Origin: Thermoflexibacter ruber
GTDB lineage: Bacteria > Bacteroidota > Bacteroidia > Cytophagales > Thermoflexibacteraceae
NCBI RefSeq assembly: GCF_900113045.1
Contig: NZ_FONY01000007.1
Span: 109,252 to 173,251 of the forward strand
Length of the DNA stretch: 64,000 nt
Direction of reading: 5' to 3'
The position numbers were made by a program, and so were the translations under genes. Numbering within the stretch: the stretch's first letter is position 1; each line of letters begins with the position of its first letter. The notes beneath the pieces were generated by a model, which was given only the letters and a program-made list of their open reading frames with translations, searched no databases and was not told the DNA's origin. Below, piece by piece: positions 45,346 to 54,745 of this stretch.

Positions 45346-45684
45346 ATGAATAAAATTAAATGGTATTGGCAAGTAGCGGTGATATGGTTAGACTTAGGAG
45401 CTACTTTACTCCAATTCAAACAACCCCAAGAAGCTATCAAATATCTTTCTCAGTTTTGCCAATTAGCCCCTAATAGCTATGATTGTAGTAACAATATGGG
45501 GGTTGCCTATTTCCAATTAGGGGACTATGAAAAAGCAAGTCAGTTCTTTGAACAAGCCTTTCAAATGATGCCAAGTAAGCAAATCATTAATAACTTATTA
45601 GCTGCGTATTCGCAAACAGGTAATCAGGAAAAGTTAGCTTATTACAAGAAAATGTTACAATCGGCACAAAATCCAAAGCAGTAA
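45346..45684 (+). CDS. Small TPR protein
   Basis: The 112-residue protein is two to three tetratricopeptide repeats (WLDLGATLLQFKQPQEAIKYL; NMGVAYFQLGDYEKASQFFEQAF) preceded by a short basic start (MNKIKWYWQ). It begins 13 bases after the TMTC-like protein and may have arisen by splitting from its TPR tail or serve as its partner. Confidence 0.65.
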   Translation: MNKIKWYWQVAVIWLDLGATLLQFKQPQEAIKYLSQFCQLAPNSYDCSNNMGVAYFQLGDYEKASQFFEQAFQMMPSKQIINNLLAAYSQTGNQEKLAYYKKMLQSAQNPKQ

Positions 45685-45724
45685 AAAATTGCTTTTTGCT
45701 AATATTAAGTTTCAATTTAATCAC

Positions 45725-45732
45725 TACCTTTG
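45725..45732 (+). promoter_or_regulatory. -7 box before the 172-residue lipoprotein
   Basis: TACCTTTG matches TAnnTTTG, 28 bases before the ATG at 45761. The nearest upstream TTG is 26 bases away, slightly wide. Confidence 0.4.
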
Positions 45733-45760
45733 CACCTCGAAATTCAAATATACTTAAACC

Positions 45761-46279
45761 ATGAAAGCGAAAGTATTTGTTATACAGCTATTTATTTTTT
45801 CCTTTGTCTTATATGCCTGCTCCTCTGACGGCGAAAAACAATCACAAGAATCAGAAATTACTGCCAAGAAAGAGTTGGTAGATTGGAATGATGCTAAGGT
45901 AAGGGACAGAGTAATGCGAACTATAGATAAACATTTCGTAGATAATTCTATTAAAAAAGGATTGTTGCATTACTACTTTCAAGATATGATAACCAATAAA
46001 CGTCTTGCTTTTGTACTGAGCAAAATAGAAACAGACAGCATCTATCCGCTTAGTGAGAAGCGTGTTTTTATGAAGGTAAGAACTGTTACTGATAAAGGCG
46101 ATAGCTTAGTCTTTGACTATGAAGTAAGTGTGAAACAGGCAGAGTTAAAGCCAGATTCGCTTATCTACGAAGTTCAAAGCCTTAACCTTCGTAAAGTAAA
46201 CCAAGAGCAACGCTACCTTTTGAAAAAAGAAGGAAATTTTTGGGCAAAGGAAATTTTGGCAGTAGCACAAGTAAAATAA
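45761..46279 (+). CDS. Hypothetical lipoprotein, 172 residues
   Basis: MKAKVFVIQLFIFSFVLYAC gives a lipobox with Cys20, then a charged linker (SSDGEKQSQESE). The folded part (about 45-172) mixes helices and strands, with RDRVMRTIDKHFVDNSIKKGLLHYYFQD and VFMKVRTVTDKGDSLVFDYEV. No family recognised. Own promoter box upstream; a gap of 127 bases separates it from the barrel gene. Confidence 0.6.
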   Translation: MKAKVFVIQLFIFSFVLYACSSDGEKQSQESEITAKKELVDWNDAKVRDRVMRTIDKHFVDNSIKKGLLHYYFQDMITNKRLAFVLSKIETDSIYPLSEKRVFMKVRTVTDKGDSLVFDYEVSVKQAELKPDSLIYEVQSLNLRKVNQEQRYLLKKEGNFWAKEILAVAQVK

Positions 46280-46379
46280 CCTTAAATAGCAAGCAAAGTA
46301 ATCAAATTCCTGCTTTGCTTGCTATCCCCTCCTCCTCAAATTTGTCATCTTTCTGACATTTCTATCCTCCAATAGGCAT

Positions 46380-46387
46380 TAACTTTG
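46380..46387 (+). promoter_or_regulatory. -7 box before the 243-residue barrel protein
   Basis: TAACTTTG, 19 bases before the ATG at 46407, fits TAnnTTTG. No TTG at the usual distance was seen. Confidence 0.35.
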
Positions 46388-46406
46388 AAGAAAATCATTA
46401 CGATTT

Positions 46407-47138
46407 ATGAAAAATTTATTAGTTTTATGCCTGTTTTTTTTATTCTTTCATTCTCTCTTTGCTCAGGATAAAGACACTACAAAAAGGTTCAAATACAACA
46501 ATTACTATGACTTGGCAATTAGTGTAGGAAAGGGGATTGCCATTGCTCCGTCGTGGTCGCATTTCCATAAAATTGGGAAAAGAGGAAAGTTTCAGGTGGG
46601 TTATGGCATACGTTTAACCTCTTTTTTTGGGAGTAAAGTAGAGCATATTACTGCTCCTGCTAAGTTCACTACGGCAAATACGGGACTTGGGGTAATATTT
46701 CAAGAAACTATTGAAGCAAACTTAGATACACTGACATTAGAAAAGATACAAGTAAATGCTATAAATATCAATATCAACCTCCAATATGCTTTTTCTAAGC
46801 AATGGGAAATAGGGTTCAACATTGATGCTTTGGGCGTTAGTTTTGGTGGAACGCAAAAAGGAACTTTTGTTGCCCTTAGCCAAGGACGTAACCCTTCACA
46901 AGAAACTGCTAAACCCACTACCTTGAATTTGTTGCTGACAAGCGATAATGACATAGGTAGTTTAAACTCAGAACTTTATCTTCGCTATTGGTTTCATACT
47001 CAATGGGCTGTTAGAGGGGGCTTGACCTTTGCTTTTAGTGAGTACACAAGTTCTGGCAAACTTGTTTTTGACAACGATAGGTTTAGAGCAAAGATTTTGA
47101 TGCTTATGTTAGGAATTACTTTTTCTCCATATAGATAA
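46407..47138 (+). CDS. Outer-membrane beta-barrel-like protein
   Basis: The 243-residue product has a signal peptide (MKNLLVLCLFFLFFHSLFAQ). The mature sequence alternates in strands (YYDLAISVGKGIAIAPSW, KFQVGYGIRLTSFFG, ININLQYAFSKQWEIGFNIDALGVSFGG, ELYLRYWFHTQWAVRGGLTFAF) and ends ILMLMLGITFSPYR, as expected for an 8-10 stranded barrel. It is 30 bases upstream of the YceI gene and probably co-transcribed. Confidence 0.7.
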   Translation: MKNLLVLCLFFLFFHSLFAQDKDTTKRFKYNNYYDLAISVGKGIAIAPSWSHFHKIGKRGKFQVGYGIRLTSFFGSKVEHITAPAKFTTANTGLGVIFQETIEANLDTLTLEKIQVNAINININLQYAFSKQWEIGFNIDALGVSFGGTQKGTFVALSQGRNPSQETAKPTTLNLLLTSDNDIGSLNSELYLRYWFHTQWAVRGGLTFAFSEYTSSGKLVFDNDRFRAKILMLMLGITFSPYR

Positions 47139-47168
47139 ACTAATTGTTTTAAAATACGTAAAATAAAA

Positions 47169-47720
47169 ATGAACTTGCATATCCACCATGTCTTTATAAT
47201 TTTCTTTCTTTCATTTCTTTATATTTTTGAAGGTCAGTTACTTGCTCAAAAGCAATGGCAGGTCAAAAGCTCATCAGTAACTTTTAAAATCAAGAATGCG
47301 GGCTTCACTGTCGATGGCAAGTTTGGGGCGATAGAGGCAACTATCTTTCTGGACAAGGATAAGATAGAAAATACTCAAATAGAGGCAAGCATAGAAGCCA
47401 AAACCATAGATACAGGCATAGAAAGTCGCGATAATCATCTTAGGAAGCAAGAGTATTTTGATGTAGCAAGATTCCCAAAAATCATAATGAAATCAAAAAG
47501 AATGACTAAATTAGGACTTGGTACTTACGAAGGTGTATTTGACCTTTATTTGAAAGGAATTATCAAAGAAATTAAATTTCCTTTTACCTATACAGAAGTA
47601 GGAGATGCAGTAAAACTAAACGCAGAATTTACACTTAATCGCCTTGATTTTGGTATAGGAGGCAGCAGTTGGATAATGAGTGATAGGGTAACTATTATGA
47701 TAATGCTTACTATTGATTAA
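47169..47720 (+). CDS. YceI-family periplasmic lipid-binding protein
   Basis: The 183-residue protein has a signal peptide (to about 27, GQLLAQ). The mature part has the YceI lipocalin-like pattern: WQVKSSSVTFKIKNAGFTVDGKF, IEASIEAKTIDTGIESRDNHLRKQEYFDVARFP and FDLYLKGIIKEIKFPF. YceI proteins bind isoprenoids or amphiphiles in the periplasm; the ligand here is unknown. It is directly downstream of the barrel protein. Confidence 0.85.
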   Translation: MNLHIHHVFIIFFLSFLYIFEGQLLAQKQWQVKSSSVTFKIKNAGFTVDGKFGAIEATIFLDKDKIENTQIEASIEAKTIDTGIESRDNHLRKQEYFDVARFPKIIMKSKRMTKLGLGTYEGVFDLYLKGIIKEIKFPFTYTEVGDAVKLNAEFTLNRLDFGIGGSSWIMSDRVTIMIMLTID

Positions 47721-47791
47721 AACAAGTAAATATCACTAAACGACTAATTTTTTCTTAGACTCAAAAATTTTATCACGTAAAATTGTTAATT

Positions 47792-48316
47792 ATGAGCTTA
47801 TTACAAACAAACAAAGCAATGCTTTATCAACTGTCTGCATTTATAGACTCAATTGAAGATTATCAGTTCTCGGCACATCTTTCTATTCTTTCAGGTAATA
47901 CGATAGGTAAGCATCTAAGACACATCATAGAGTTTTATCAACACCTACTCCAAAGCTATCTAAATAATCAAATCGTGGTGAACTATGATGCACGCATCCG
48001 AAACCATTTCATAGAAACCGATAAAAACTATGCAAAACAAGAAATTGGGCAGTTAGTCTTTTTTTTAGAACAAACTAATAAGGATAAAGAAATGATGCTC
48101 TGCTTTAGCCTAAATGAAAAAGGAGATACTCAACATATTCCTACAACTTTTTACAGAGAATTGGCTTATAACTTAGAGCATGCCATTCATCACTTAGCCA
48201 TAGTGAAGATGGCTGTGATTCAGCACTTTCCTGAAATTCAGTTAGATACAAACTTCGGAATCGCTTATGCTACTATACAATATCACAACGAAAAATTAAA
48301 GACTGAGCAGTCGTGA
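47792..48316 (+). CDS. DinB-family four-helix protein
   Basis: The ATG at 47792 (MSLLQTNKAMLYQL) is chosen over a TTG three codons upstream. The 174-residue protein fits the DinB/YfiT-like four-helix bundle with metal-ligand histidines in IGKHLRHIIEFYQH and LEHAIHHLAIVKM. These are metal-dependent transferases or hydrolases of mostly unknown substrate. Its stop overlaps the GTG start of the ATP-grasp gene (GTGA), which signals translational coupling and possibly one pathway. Confidence 0.78.
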   Translation: MSLLQTNKAMLYQLSAFIDSIEDYQFSAHLSILSGNTIGKHLRHIIEFYQHLLQSYLNNQIVVNYDARIRNHFIETDKNYAKQEIGQLVFFLEQTNKDKEMMLCFSLNEKGDTQHIPTTFYRELAYNLEHAIHHLAIVKMAVIQHFPEIQLDTNFGIAYATIQYHNEKLKTEQS

Positions 48317-49293
48317 AAATTCGCACACCACTTTTTCTGATAAAACTTTTTAAGTACGAGTATTGGTCTTGGTGGGTATTTTACCTTCCTTTACTCCCTT
48401 ATTTTCTTCGTATTGTCTTCAAAGAACGTTCTTTCAAGTTTTTTTCCTTAGTCAATCCAAGCATAGAAACAGGAGGACTGATAGGAGAGTCCAAGATAGA
48501 TATTCTTAACAAAATCCCTCTCGAGTTTAAGCCTAAGACTTTGTTTTTCAAATCCGAAGAACTCCTCAGTGCCGAGATTGTGCTTGCTTATTTGGCAAAA
48601 AATAAGATGCACTTCCCTATTATCGTTAAACCTAATGTGGGAGAACGAGGAAACAAGGTAGAGAAAATCAATGACTCATTAGAACTTATTGCTTACTTAA
48701 AGAAACATAAACAAGACCTCATAGTCCAAGAGTACATAGACTATCCCATAGAGTTAGGTGTAATGTATTATCGACTGCCTAATGAAAACACTGGTAGAGT
48801 TAGCTCAATTACTATGAAAAAATTTTTAACAGTGAAAGGCGACGGGAAGTCCACAATTTATACTCTTTTAAAAAACAATGAGAGAGCAAGATTCCAACTT
48901 GAGAGGCTAAAAAAAAAGATGCCCGAACTACTGCAAGAAATCCCTGAGCAAAACCAAGAAATCCTCGTAGAACCCATAGGCAACCATTGTAGAGGAACGG
49001 AGTTTATCAACCGCAACGACCTCATCAAAGAGGAGATTCATTCAGTTTTTGACAAAATTAGCCGACCCATCGAGGGCTTTTATTATGGTAGATTTGATTT
49101 GAAAGTACAAAATTTTGATGACCTTTATACAGGGAACAGTATCAAAATCATGGAGTTAAATGGCATTTCTTCTGAGCCTGCTCATATCTATGATGCCAAC
49201 TATTCCCTTATCCAAGCCTATAGAGATGTTTTGCATCATTGGCGAATCATGAATGAAATATACCAGCAAAATAAGCTGAGGTATATGTCTTAA
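48313..49293 (+). CDS. ATP-grasp ligase-like protein
   Basis: The 326-residue product starts with GTG inside the DinB stop. Residues about 5-35 are hydrophobic (WWVFYLPLLPYFLRIVF), giving possible membrane association. The ATP-grasp core begins with FPIIVKPNVGERGNKVEKI near 101-119 (ATP-binding lysine and glycine loop), continues with LIVQEYIDYPIELGVMYYRLP and KKFLTVKGDGKSTIYTLL, and ends with FYYGRFDLKVQNFDD and IKIMELNGISSEPAHIYD, where Asp, Glu and Asn should bind magnesium. It resembles D-Ala-D-Ala ligase-like or cyanophycin-type ligases; the substrate is not known. Confidence 0.8.
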   Translation: MKIRTPLFLIKLFKYEYWSWWVFYLPLLPYFLRIVFKERSFKFFSLVNPSIETGGLIGESKIDILNKIPLEFKPKTLFFKSEELLSAEIVLAYLAKNKMHFPIIVKPNVGERGNKVEKINDSLELIAYLKKHKQDLIVQEYIDYPIELGVMYYRLPNENTGRVSSITMKKFLTVKGDGKSTIYTLLKNNERARFQLERLKKKMPELLQEIPEQNQEILVEPIGNHCRGTEFINRNDLIKEEIHSVFDKISRPIEGFYYGRFDLKVQNFDDLYTGNSIKIMELNGISSEPAHIYDANYSLIQAYRDVLHHWRIMNEIYQQNKLRYMS

Positions 49294-51053
49294 TCTGTCG
49301 TACCATCTGTCAATTTTTCTATGCTTATCAAAGGTAAATTGACGATTTCTAATACTCCCTCTTTGAACTTAGTAATAGCAACGCACTGATTATCATTGCT
49401 ATCCTTGAAGTCAAAGCCTATCATCATTTTGCCCTTGTCATAATCAACTTGCCTGATAGCATTTTGGAAATTTATACCGTGCTTAGATAATATTTTACCA
49501 AAGTAGTACATCATTTCGTAACCTAAGTAGGCAAAATCAGAGGGCATCATATTGGAGCGAGCAATGTATTCTTTTTGAAAGTTTTTAGCATCTCTGTTAG
49601 TACGGACATAATTTGATGCAAAGAAATGTACCTCTGCTTGTTGATACTTTTCATAGGGAATCTGCTCAAAGTTAAGCCATGTTTCTGGAGCAATGATAGG
49701 TAGTATCTTGCGTCCAGTTTGCGTAGCACTAATAAGATTGAGTGCTACTGCCTCCTCGCTGCTGCTGATAAAAATATGTGCCGAGTCTGTTTTTGAAATA
49801 TTGTTAATATCGCTTGTAAAACGCTGATAGATAGTGCGACTATCAATCGCTCGTAGAAATACCTGATAATTAGCCTTTTCTAAAGTTTCTTTGTGAGCAA
49901 AAGCACTCAAAGAGTCTTCTAAGTTGCGTCCATAATATACATAGGCTTTTTTCCCGATAAAATTTTGCACAGCAAATTCTGCCGTTTTTTTGCCTTGTGT
50001 TTGATAAGAAGATTCTGCAAAAAATATGTAGGGATTGGACTGATAGATACCAATATCATTGGCAAAAGGATTGACAATATTGATTTTCTTTGTTTCTGCC
50101 AAAGGGAGCAGGCTATGAATGTTGTTGGGATAAATAGGTCCCATAATCAAATCTATTTCACTTTTGGCTTGTTTTTGCACTAACTGTGCAATTACGTTGT
50201 CATTCCTTTCCGTATCAAAAGTAAAAAGTTTAATTTTCACTCCTTCCTTTTCTAAATGTTCTTGGGCTATTCTCATGCCCTCATACATATCATAGACAAA
50301 TTGGTAGCGTCTATTAGGGCTATATGGGGAAGTTTCTTTAAGTAAAAAAGGAAAAAAGAGAGCGATCTTGTATTCAGACTTCAAAATAGGTGGTTCTAAG
50401 GTTTTATTAGTTTGAATTAGCGAAGTACTTTTAAGGTTATATTTGACCAATAAAGTTTCGAGCAGTAATTTGTCGTCCGTGGAGATACGCTCATTGACTA
50501 ATTTTTGGGCAAGTACTCTGCCTACACTTTCATCTTGGGTGGTTTCGTAAAGTTTTTTAAGTTGCTCAGTAGTCAAAGTAGATAAAAAATATCTTTTCTG
50601 CGCATTGATGTCCTCTTTGATTGTACTTTGCTTAATGGAGTTGAGTAAGTCCAAACCTTGCTTTACTTCTCCTGCTTCCAACAAAATTGCACCAAGTAAG
50701 TATTTTGCCTCATCTATTTGGGCAAAAGCAGGGGAGGAGTCCACCAATTTTTGCAAGTAAGTCCTTGCCGTTTTTTTATCGCCTGTTTTGTAAAGAGCCA
50801 AGCCATAGAAGTAATGTGCATACTTTTCATAGATATTATTCGGCAGAGGCTGAGTAAGTTTGTAGAAAATATCTTTTGCCAAACTAAATTTTCTCTCTGC
50901 AATAAGCTGTTTACCATATTGATAAGAGTTTTTGAGTTCTTGGTCGGACTGAGCAAACACAGAGAAAACCGCTAAAATAAACACCGCAAAAAGGGTAGTA
51001 TAAATCAGAAAAAACCTTATTTGAAATGGTTTGTGATGTAGAAAGGTATTCAT
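49290..51053 (-). CDS. TPR plus periplasmic-binding (LivK/LpoA-like) exported protein
   Basis: The 587-residue product has an N-terminal hydrophobic signal (FLIYTTLFAVFILAVFSVFAQ). TPR-like helices fill about 35-190 (KYAHYFYGLALYKTGDKKTARTYL). From about 230 a type I periplasmic binding fold follows (YKIALFFPFLL, YEGMRIAQEHLEKEGVKIKLFTFDTE, EIDLIMGPIYPNNIHSLLPLAE, SYQTQGKKTAEFAV). TPR followed by this fold is the layout of LpoA, the PBP1A activator, as well as of amide-binding proteins; no permease is adjacent. Its stop overlaps the ATP-grasp stop by 4 bases (convergent). Confidence 0.72.
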   Translation of the reverse strand: MNTFLHHKPFQIRFFLIYTTLFAVFILAVFSVFAQSDQELKNSYQYGKQLIAERKFSLAKDIFYKLTQPLPNNIYEKYAHYFYGLALYKTGDKKTARTYLQKLVDSSPAFAQIDEAKYLLGAILLEAGEVKQGLDLLNSIKQSTIKEDINAQKRYFLSTLTTEQLKKLYETTQDESVGRVLAQKLVNERISTDDKLLLETLLVKYNLKSTSLIQTNKTLEPPILKSEYKIALFFPFLLKETSPYSPNRRYQFVYDMYEGMRIAQEHLEKEGVKIKLFTFDTERNDNVIAQLVQKQAKSEIDLIMGPIYPNNIHSLLPLAETKKINIVNPFANDIGIYQSNPYIFFAESSYQTQGKKTAEFAVQNFIGKKAYVYYGRNLEDSLSAFAHKETLEKANYQVFLRAIDSRTIYQRFTSDINNISKTDSAHIFISSSEEAVALNLISATQTGRKILPIIAPETWLNFEQIPYEKYQQAEVHFFASNYVRTNRDAKNFQKEYIARSNMMPSDFAYLGYEMMYYFGKILSKHGINFQNAIRQVDYDKGKMMIGFDFKDSNDNQCVAITKFKEGVLEIVNLPLISIEKLTDGTTD

Positions 51054-51530
51054 CGCTATCTGTCATTTACAGGTTATTGTCTATTCAAGGCAAAACGCAA
51101 AAATATATACTTTCCTACTAAATTTCAGAAGTTTGTAAGGTTTTGTTTAGATAAAAGTACGAAAGTAAACCTTTATCAGGGTTTTTACTCACTTACAATC
51201 AGCAAACTAAATAGATAGTTTTTCTAATAATAATTTTGGAACACTCATTAACAAAGGCAAAATTACAAACGCAAAATAAAACTTGAGTTACAACTACATT
51301 GGAACAGCCCAACTTTAAGCAAGTCCGAATTATAAATTTGCACTCGATTAGGATAAGGAACAGCACATTAGTCTATGCGTCTTGCTTGAATATTTAATGT
51401 GAAAAACCCTTTATCAGAAAAATTTGATGAGAATAATTTGAAATAAAAAAAATCAATAATTTTAAACTTTTTGAACTAACTTGCAAAAAAATTTTTTTGT
51501 ACTAAGCCAATATCGTATAAACTATTAATA
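51054..51530. other. 477-base gap with no gene recognised
   Basis: Stops in all frames and high A/T. A slightly GC-richer stretch near 51285-51390 (CTACATTGGAACAGCCC, AGCAAGTCCGAATT) has the look of a dispersed repeat or IS remnant, but no terminal repeats or protein match were found. It probably holds divergent promoters for the two flanking genes. Confidence 0.4.
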
Positions 51531-52337
51531 ATGAACTTAAAACTTAGAAATCCACTTGCCTTTTTTGATTTGGAAACCACAGGCGTAAACATTGCTACAG
51601 ATAGGATTGTAGAAATTGCCGTACTGAAAGTTATGCCTAATGGCGACCAAACCAAATATGTCAAGCGAATTAATCCTACGATTCCTATTCCTATCGAGTC
51701 CAGCCTGATTCATGGTATTTATGATGAAGATGTGAAAGATAAACCTACTTTCAAACAAATCGCTAAGGAGTTAGCCAAACTCTTGGAAGGTGCTGATTTA
51801 GCGGGGTTTAATATCATTCGTTTTGATGTTCCTCTGCTTGTAGAGGAGTTTTTGAGGGCAGGCGTGGACTTCGATGTAAGCAAGCGGAAATTTATTGATG
51901 CCCAACGCATTTATCACCTTATGGAGCCTCGTAACCTCTCTGCCGCTTATAAGTTTTATTGTGGAAAAAATCTGGAAGATGCCCACAGTGCTGAGGCTGA
52001 TACTCTTGCCACTTTTGAAGTTTTAGATACCCAAGTAGCTATGTATGAGAATGTTCCCTTAAAAGATAAAAACGGAAAAGAGTATTTTCCTGTTCAGAAT
52101 GACATGAAAGTATTGCACGAATTGACAGCCTCCTCTATTGTGGACTTTGCAGGACGCATGATTTATAACGATAAAGGCATTGCAGTATTCAATTTTGGAA
52201 AATACAAAGACCAATCCGTATTGGAGGTACTGAAAAAAGACCCATCATATTACGATTGGATGATGAAAGGAGATTTTCCTCTGAATACCAAACAAAAGCT
52301 GACCGAAATCAAACTTAGTCAATTTAACCAAAAATAA
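51531..52337 (+). CDS. DEDDh 3'-5' exonuclease, DnaQ-like
   Basis: The 268-residue enzyme has the three exonuclease motifs: FFDLETTGVNIATDRIVEIA (Asp and Glu, motif I), LAGFNIIRFDVPLLVEEF (motif II) and HSAEADTLATFEVL (His and Asp, motif III). The C-terminal 80 residues include FNFGKYKDQSVLEVLKKDPSYYDWMMKG, an exonuclease-associated small domain seen in several bacterial homologues. Such proteins proofread DNA or trim RNA ends; the exact role is not clear. The PAP2 gene follows 9 bases later. Confidence 0.88.
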   Translation: MNLKLRNPLAFFDLETTGVNIATDRIVEIAVLKVMPNGDQTKYVKRINPTIPIPIESSLIHGIYDEDVKDKPTFKQIAKELAKLLEGADLAGFNIIRFDVPLLVEEFLRAGVDFDVSKRKFIDAQRIYHLMEPRNLSAAYKFYCGKNLEDAHSAEADTLATFEVLDTQVAMYENVPLKDKNGKEYFPVQNDMKVLHELTASSIVDFAGRMIYNDKGIAVFNFGKYKDQSVLEVLKKDPSYYDWMMKGDFPLNTKQKLTEIKLSQFNQK

Positions 52338-52346
52338 GGAAGCTGA

Positions 52347-52916
52347 ATGCTCGAAAACTTAGATAAAATAGATAAAGCTATTTTTCTCTTTCTCAATAGC
52401 TTACACCAAGATTGGCTCGACTCTATCATGCAGTTAGTTACAAGTACTACTGCATGGATTCCATTTTATGTCTTAATTGTATTTTTTTTATTTTGGAAGT
52501 TTAAAAAATATGCTTTGAGTATTCTAATAGCTATTGGGCTGAGTATTACTTTGGCAGACCAATTTACTTCGTCTTTGATGAAACCTATTTTCCAAAGACC
52601 TCGCCCTTGCTATGATGAAGAAATTGAAAATCAGGTGTATAACTATGTAGGTTGCGGTGGACGGTACGGCTTTGCTTCTTCTCATGCTGCTAATACTTTT
52701 GCTTTGGCGACCCTGTTTTGGGCAGTAGGTAGGAGTTTGGAAGAGAGAAAAAAAATAGCATGGACGATGTTTTTATGGGCAAGTTTGGTTTCCTACAGCC
52801 GTATTTATGTGGGGGTACATTACTTGGGAGATATTTTAGCAGGTGCATTAGTGGGGGCAGGAGGGGCGTATTTGATATATTGGGTATTTAAAAAGTTAAA
52901 AATCAAACCTTTTTGA
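52347..52916 (+). CDS. PAP2-family membrane phosphatase
   Basis: The 189-residue protein has five to six membrane spans and the three PAP2 motifs: KPIFQRPRPC, SSHAANTF (catalytic His in the SxH motif) and SRIYVGVHYLGDILAG. These enzymes remove phosphate from lipid phosphates such as undecaprenyl pyrophosphate or phosphatidic acid at the outer face of the inner membrane. It is in a likely operon with the exonuclease by spacing only. Confidence 0.9.
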   Translation: MLENLDKIDKAIFLFLNSLHQDWLDSIMQLVTSTTAWIPFYVLIVFFLFWKFKKYALSILIAIGLSITLADQFTSSLMKPIFQRPRPCYDEEIENQVYNYVGCGGRYGFASSHAANTFALATLFWAVGRSLEERKKIAWTMFLWASLVSYSRIYVGVHYLGDILAGALVGAGGAYLIYWVFKKLKIKPF

Positions 52917-52928
52917 TAAGCTAAGCCT

Positions 52929-52941
52929 GACTTTTTAAGTC
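52929..52941. repeat. Small GACTT-AAGTC hairpin after the PAP2 gene
   Basis: GACTT-TTT-AAGTC lies 12 bases after the PAP2 stop. It resembles the hairpin at 54746-54764 including the preceding CT, so it may be a dispersed 3'-end motif. Confidence 0.4.
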
Positions 52942-53037
52942 GAGTATTCAGCTATTTGGAAAATCAAACGCTACAAAATAATATTTATTACTTGCATATC
53001 AATTATTTACAAAATTCATCACTATAACTAAATCAAT

Positions 53038-54720
53038 ATGAACAAATTTAGCAAAAAATTTACCCAAGATGAGAGCCTCCCTGCAGCGCAGGCAATGCTT
53101 TACGGCATAGGATTGAAGGAAGAGGATATGCAGAAAGCCCAAGTAGGCATTGCCAGCATGGGCTACGAGGGCAATACTTGCAATATGCACCTCAACGCTT
53201 TGGCAACAAGGGTAAAAGCAAGCATTAATGCCAATCAACTCATTGGCTTGATTTTTAATACCATAGGCGTTTCCGACGGCATGACCAATGGCACAGACGA
53301 AATGCGTTATTCTTTGGTTTCCAGAGAGGTGATTGCGGATTCCATAGAAACCATCGTTGGGGGGCAGAACTATGATGGGATTGTAGCTTTGGTGGGTTGT
53401 GATAAAAATATGCCAGGTGCAATGATGGCGATAGAAAGGCTAAATAGACCTGCTATTGTAGTATATGGGGGAACTATCAACTCAGGTAGGTACGACTATG
53501 GACAGTACAAAGGGAAAAAATTGGACATTATCTCTGCTTTTGAGGCGTATGGCAAAAAGGTAACGGGAAATATCACCGAAGAAGAATACAAAGGTGTCAT
53601 CAAAAACTCTATCCCAGGCGCAGGGGCTTGCGGCGGAATGTACACTGCTAATACCATGGCAACTGCGATTGAGGCTTTGGGCATGAGCTTGCCCAATAGC
53701 TCGTCTTTCCCTGCGGTCAGTCCTTTGAAACACGCTGAGTGTGATATAGTTGGTCAGTACATTTACAACTTATTAGAAAAAGACATCAAGCCCAAAGACA
53801 TCATGACTTTTGAGGCTTTCGAAAATGCCTTGACTATGGTCATGGTCTTAGGAGGCTCTACCAATGCAGTTTTACACCTCTTGGCAATGGCAAAAACTAT
53901 AGGTATTCCTTTGACTATCAAAGATTTTCAACGCATTTCTGATAAAACTCCTTTTTTGGCAGACCTCAAGCCAAGCGGAAAGTACCTTATGGAAGACCTT
54001 TGCAATGTGGGTGGGGTTCAGGCAGTAATGAAGATGATGTACGAAGCAGGATTTATTCATGGAGATTGCCTGACCGTTACAGGAAAAACGGTAAAAGAAA
54101 ACTTAGCGAATACCCAACCTCTCATAGAAGGACAAGATGTCATCAGACCTTTGGACAATCCGATTAAGAAAACAGGGCATATACAGATTCTCTACGGAAA
54201 CCTTGCTACCGAAGGAGCGGTTGCGAAAATTACAGGCAAGGAAGGCGAAAGGTTTGAAGGGATAGCCAAAGTATTTGATTCTGAAGCAGAAGCCAATGCC
54301 GCTATCGCTAATCATCAGATTCAAGCAGGGGACGTTGTTGTGATTCGCTACAACGGTCCCAAAGGTGCGCCGGGAATGCCTGAAATGCTTAAACCTACCT
54401 CTGCCATCATGGGGGCTGGCTTAGGAGGAAGTGTAGCCTTGATAACCGATGGTAGATTTTCTGGCGGCACACATGGTTTTGTGGTAGGGCATATCACTCC
54501 CGAAGCACAAGTAGGCGGGGGCATAGCCTTAGTAAAAACAGGTGATAAAATAGTGATAGATGCAGTAAACCACACTATTGACATGATAGTCAGCGATGAG
54601 GAGATAGAAAAAAGAAAAAAAGAGTGGAAACAGCCTCCTTTGAAAGTCAATTCAGGAGTCTTATATAAATACGCCAAATCTGTTGGCTCTGCATCAGAAG
54701 GCTGTTTGACGGATTTGTAA
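53038..54720 (+). CDS. ilvD: Dihydroxy-acid dehydratase
   Basis: The 560-residue enzyme makes the 2-oxo acids of valine, isoleucine and leucine synthesis. Iron-sulfur cysteines occur in [23 protein letters not shown] and [13 protein letters not shown]. The rest of the IlvD/Edd pattern ([27 protein letters not shown]) is complete. Unusually for a branched-chain pathway gene, ilvB/N/C are not adjacent. The 121-base leader shows no clear T-box or leader peptide. Confidence 0.96.
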   Translation: MNKFSKKFTQDESLPAAQAMLYGIGLKEEDMQKAQVGIASMGYEGNTCNMHLNALATRVKASINANQLIGLIFNTIGVSDGMTNGTDEMRYSLVSREVIADSIETIVGGQNYDGIVALVGCDKNMPGAMMAIERLNRPAIVVYGGTINSGRYDYGQYKGKKLDIISAFEAYGKKVTGNITEEEYKGVIKNSIPGAGACGGMYTANTMATAIEALGMSLPNSSSFPAVSPLKHAECDIVGQYIYNLLEKDIKPKDIMTFEAFENALTMVMVLGGSTNAVLHLLAMAKTIGIPLTIKDFQRISDKTPFLADLKPSGKYLMEDLCNVGGVQAVMKMMYEAGFIHGDCLTVTGKTVKENLANTQPLIEGQDVIRPLDNPIKKTGHIQILYGNLATEGAVAKITGKEGERFEGIAKVFDSEAEANAAIANHQIQAGDVVVIRYNGPKGAPGMPEMLKPTSAIMGAGLGGSVALITDGRFSGGTHGFVVGHITPEAQVGGGIALVKTGDKIVIDAVNHTIDMIVSDEEIEKRKKEWKQPPLKVNSGVLYKYAKSVGSASEGCLTDL

Positions 54721-54745
54721 AATACATTAAAGTTGTCTAAGTAGG

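Noticed and set aside
53000..53037. Leader peptide or T-box before ilvD
   Set aside because: No run of branched-chain codons, no T-box motif and no terminator/antiterminator pair was found.
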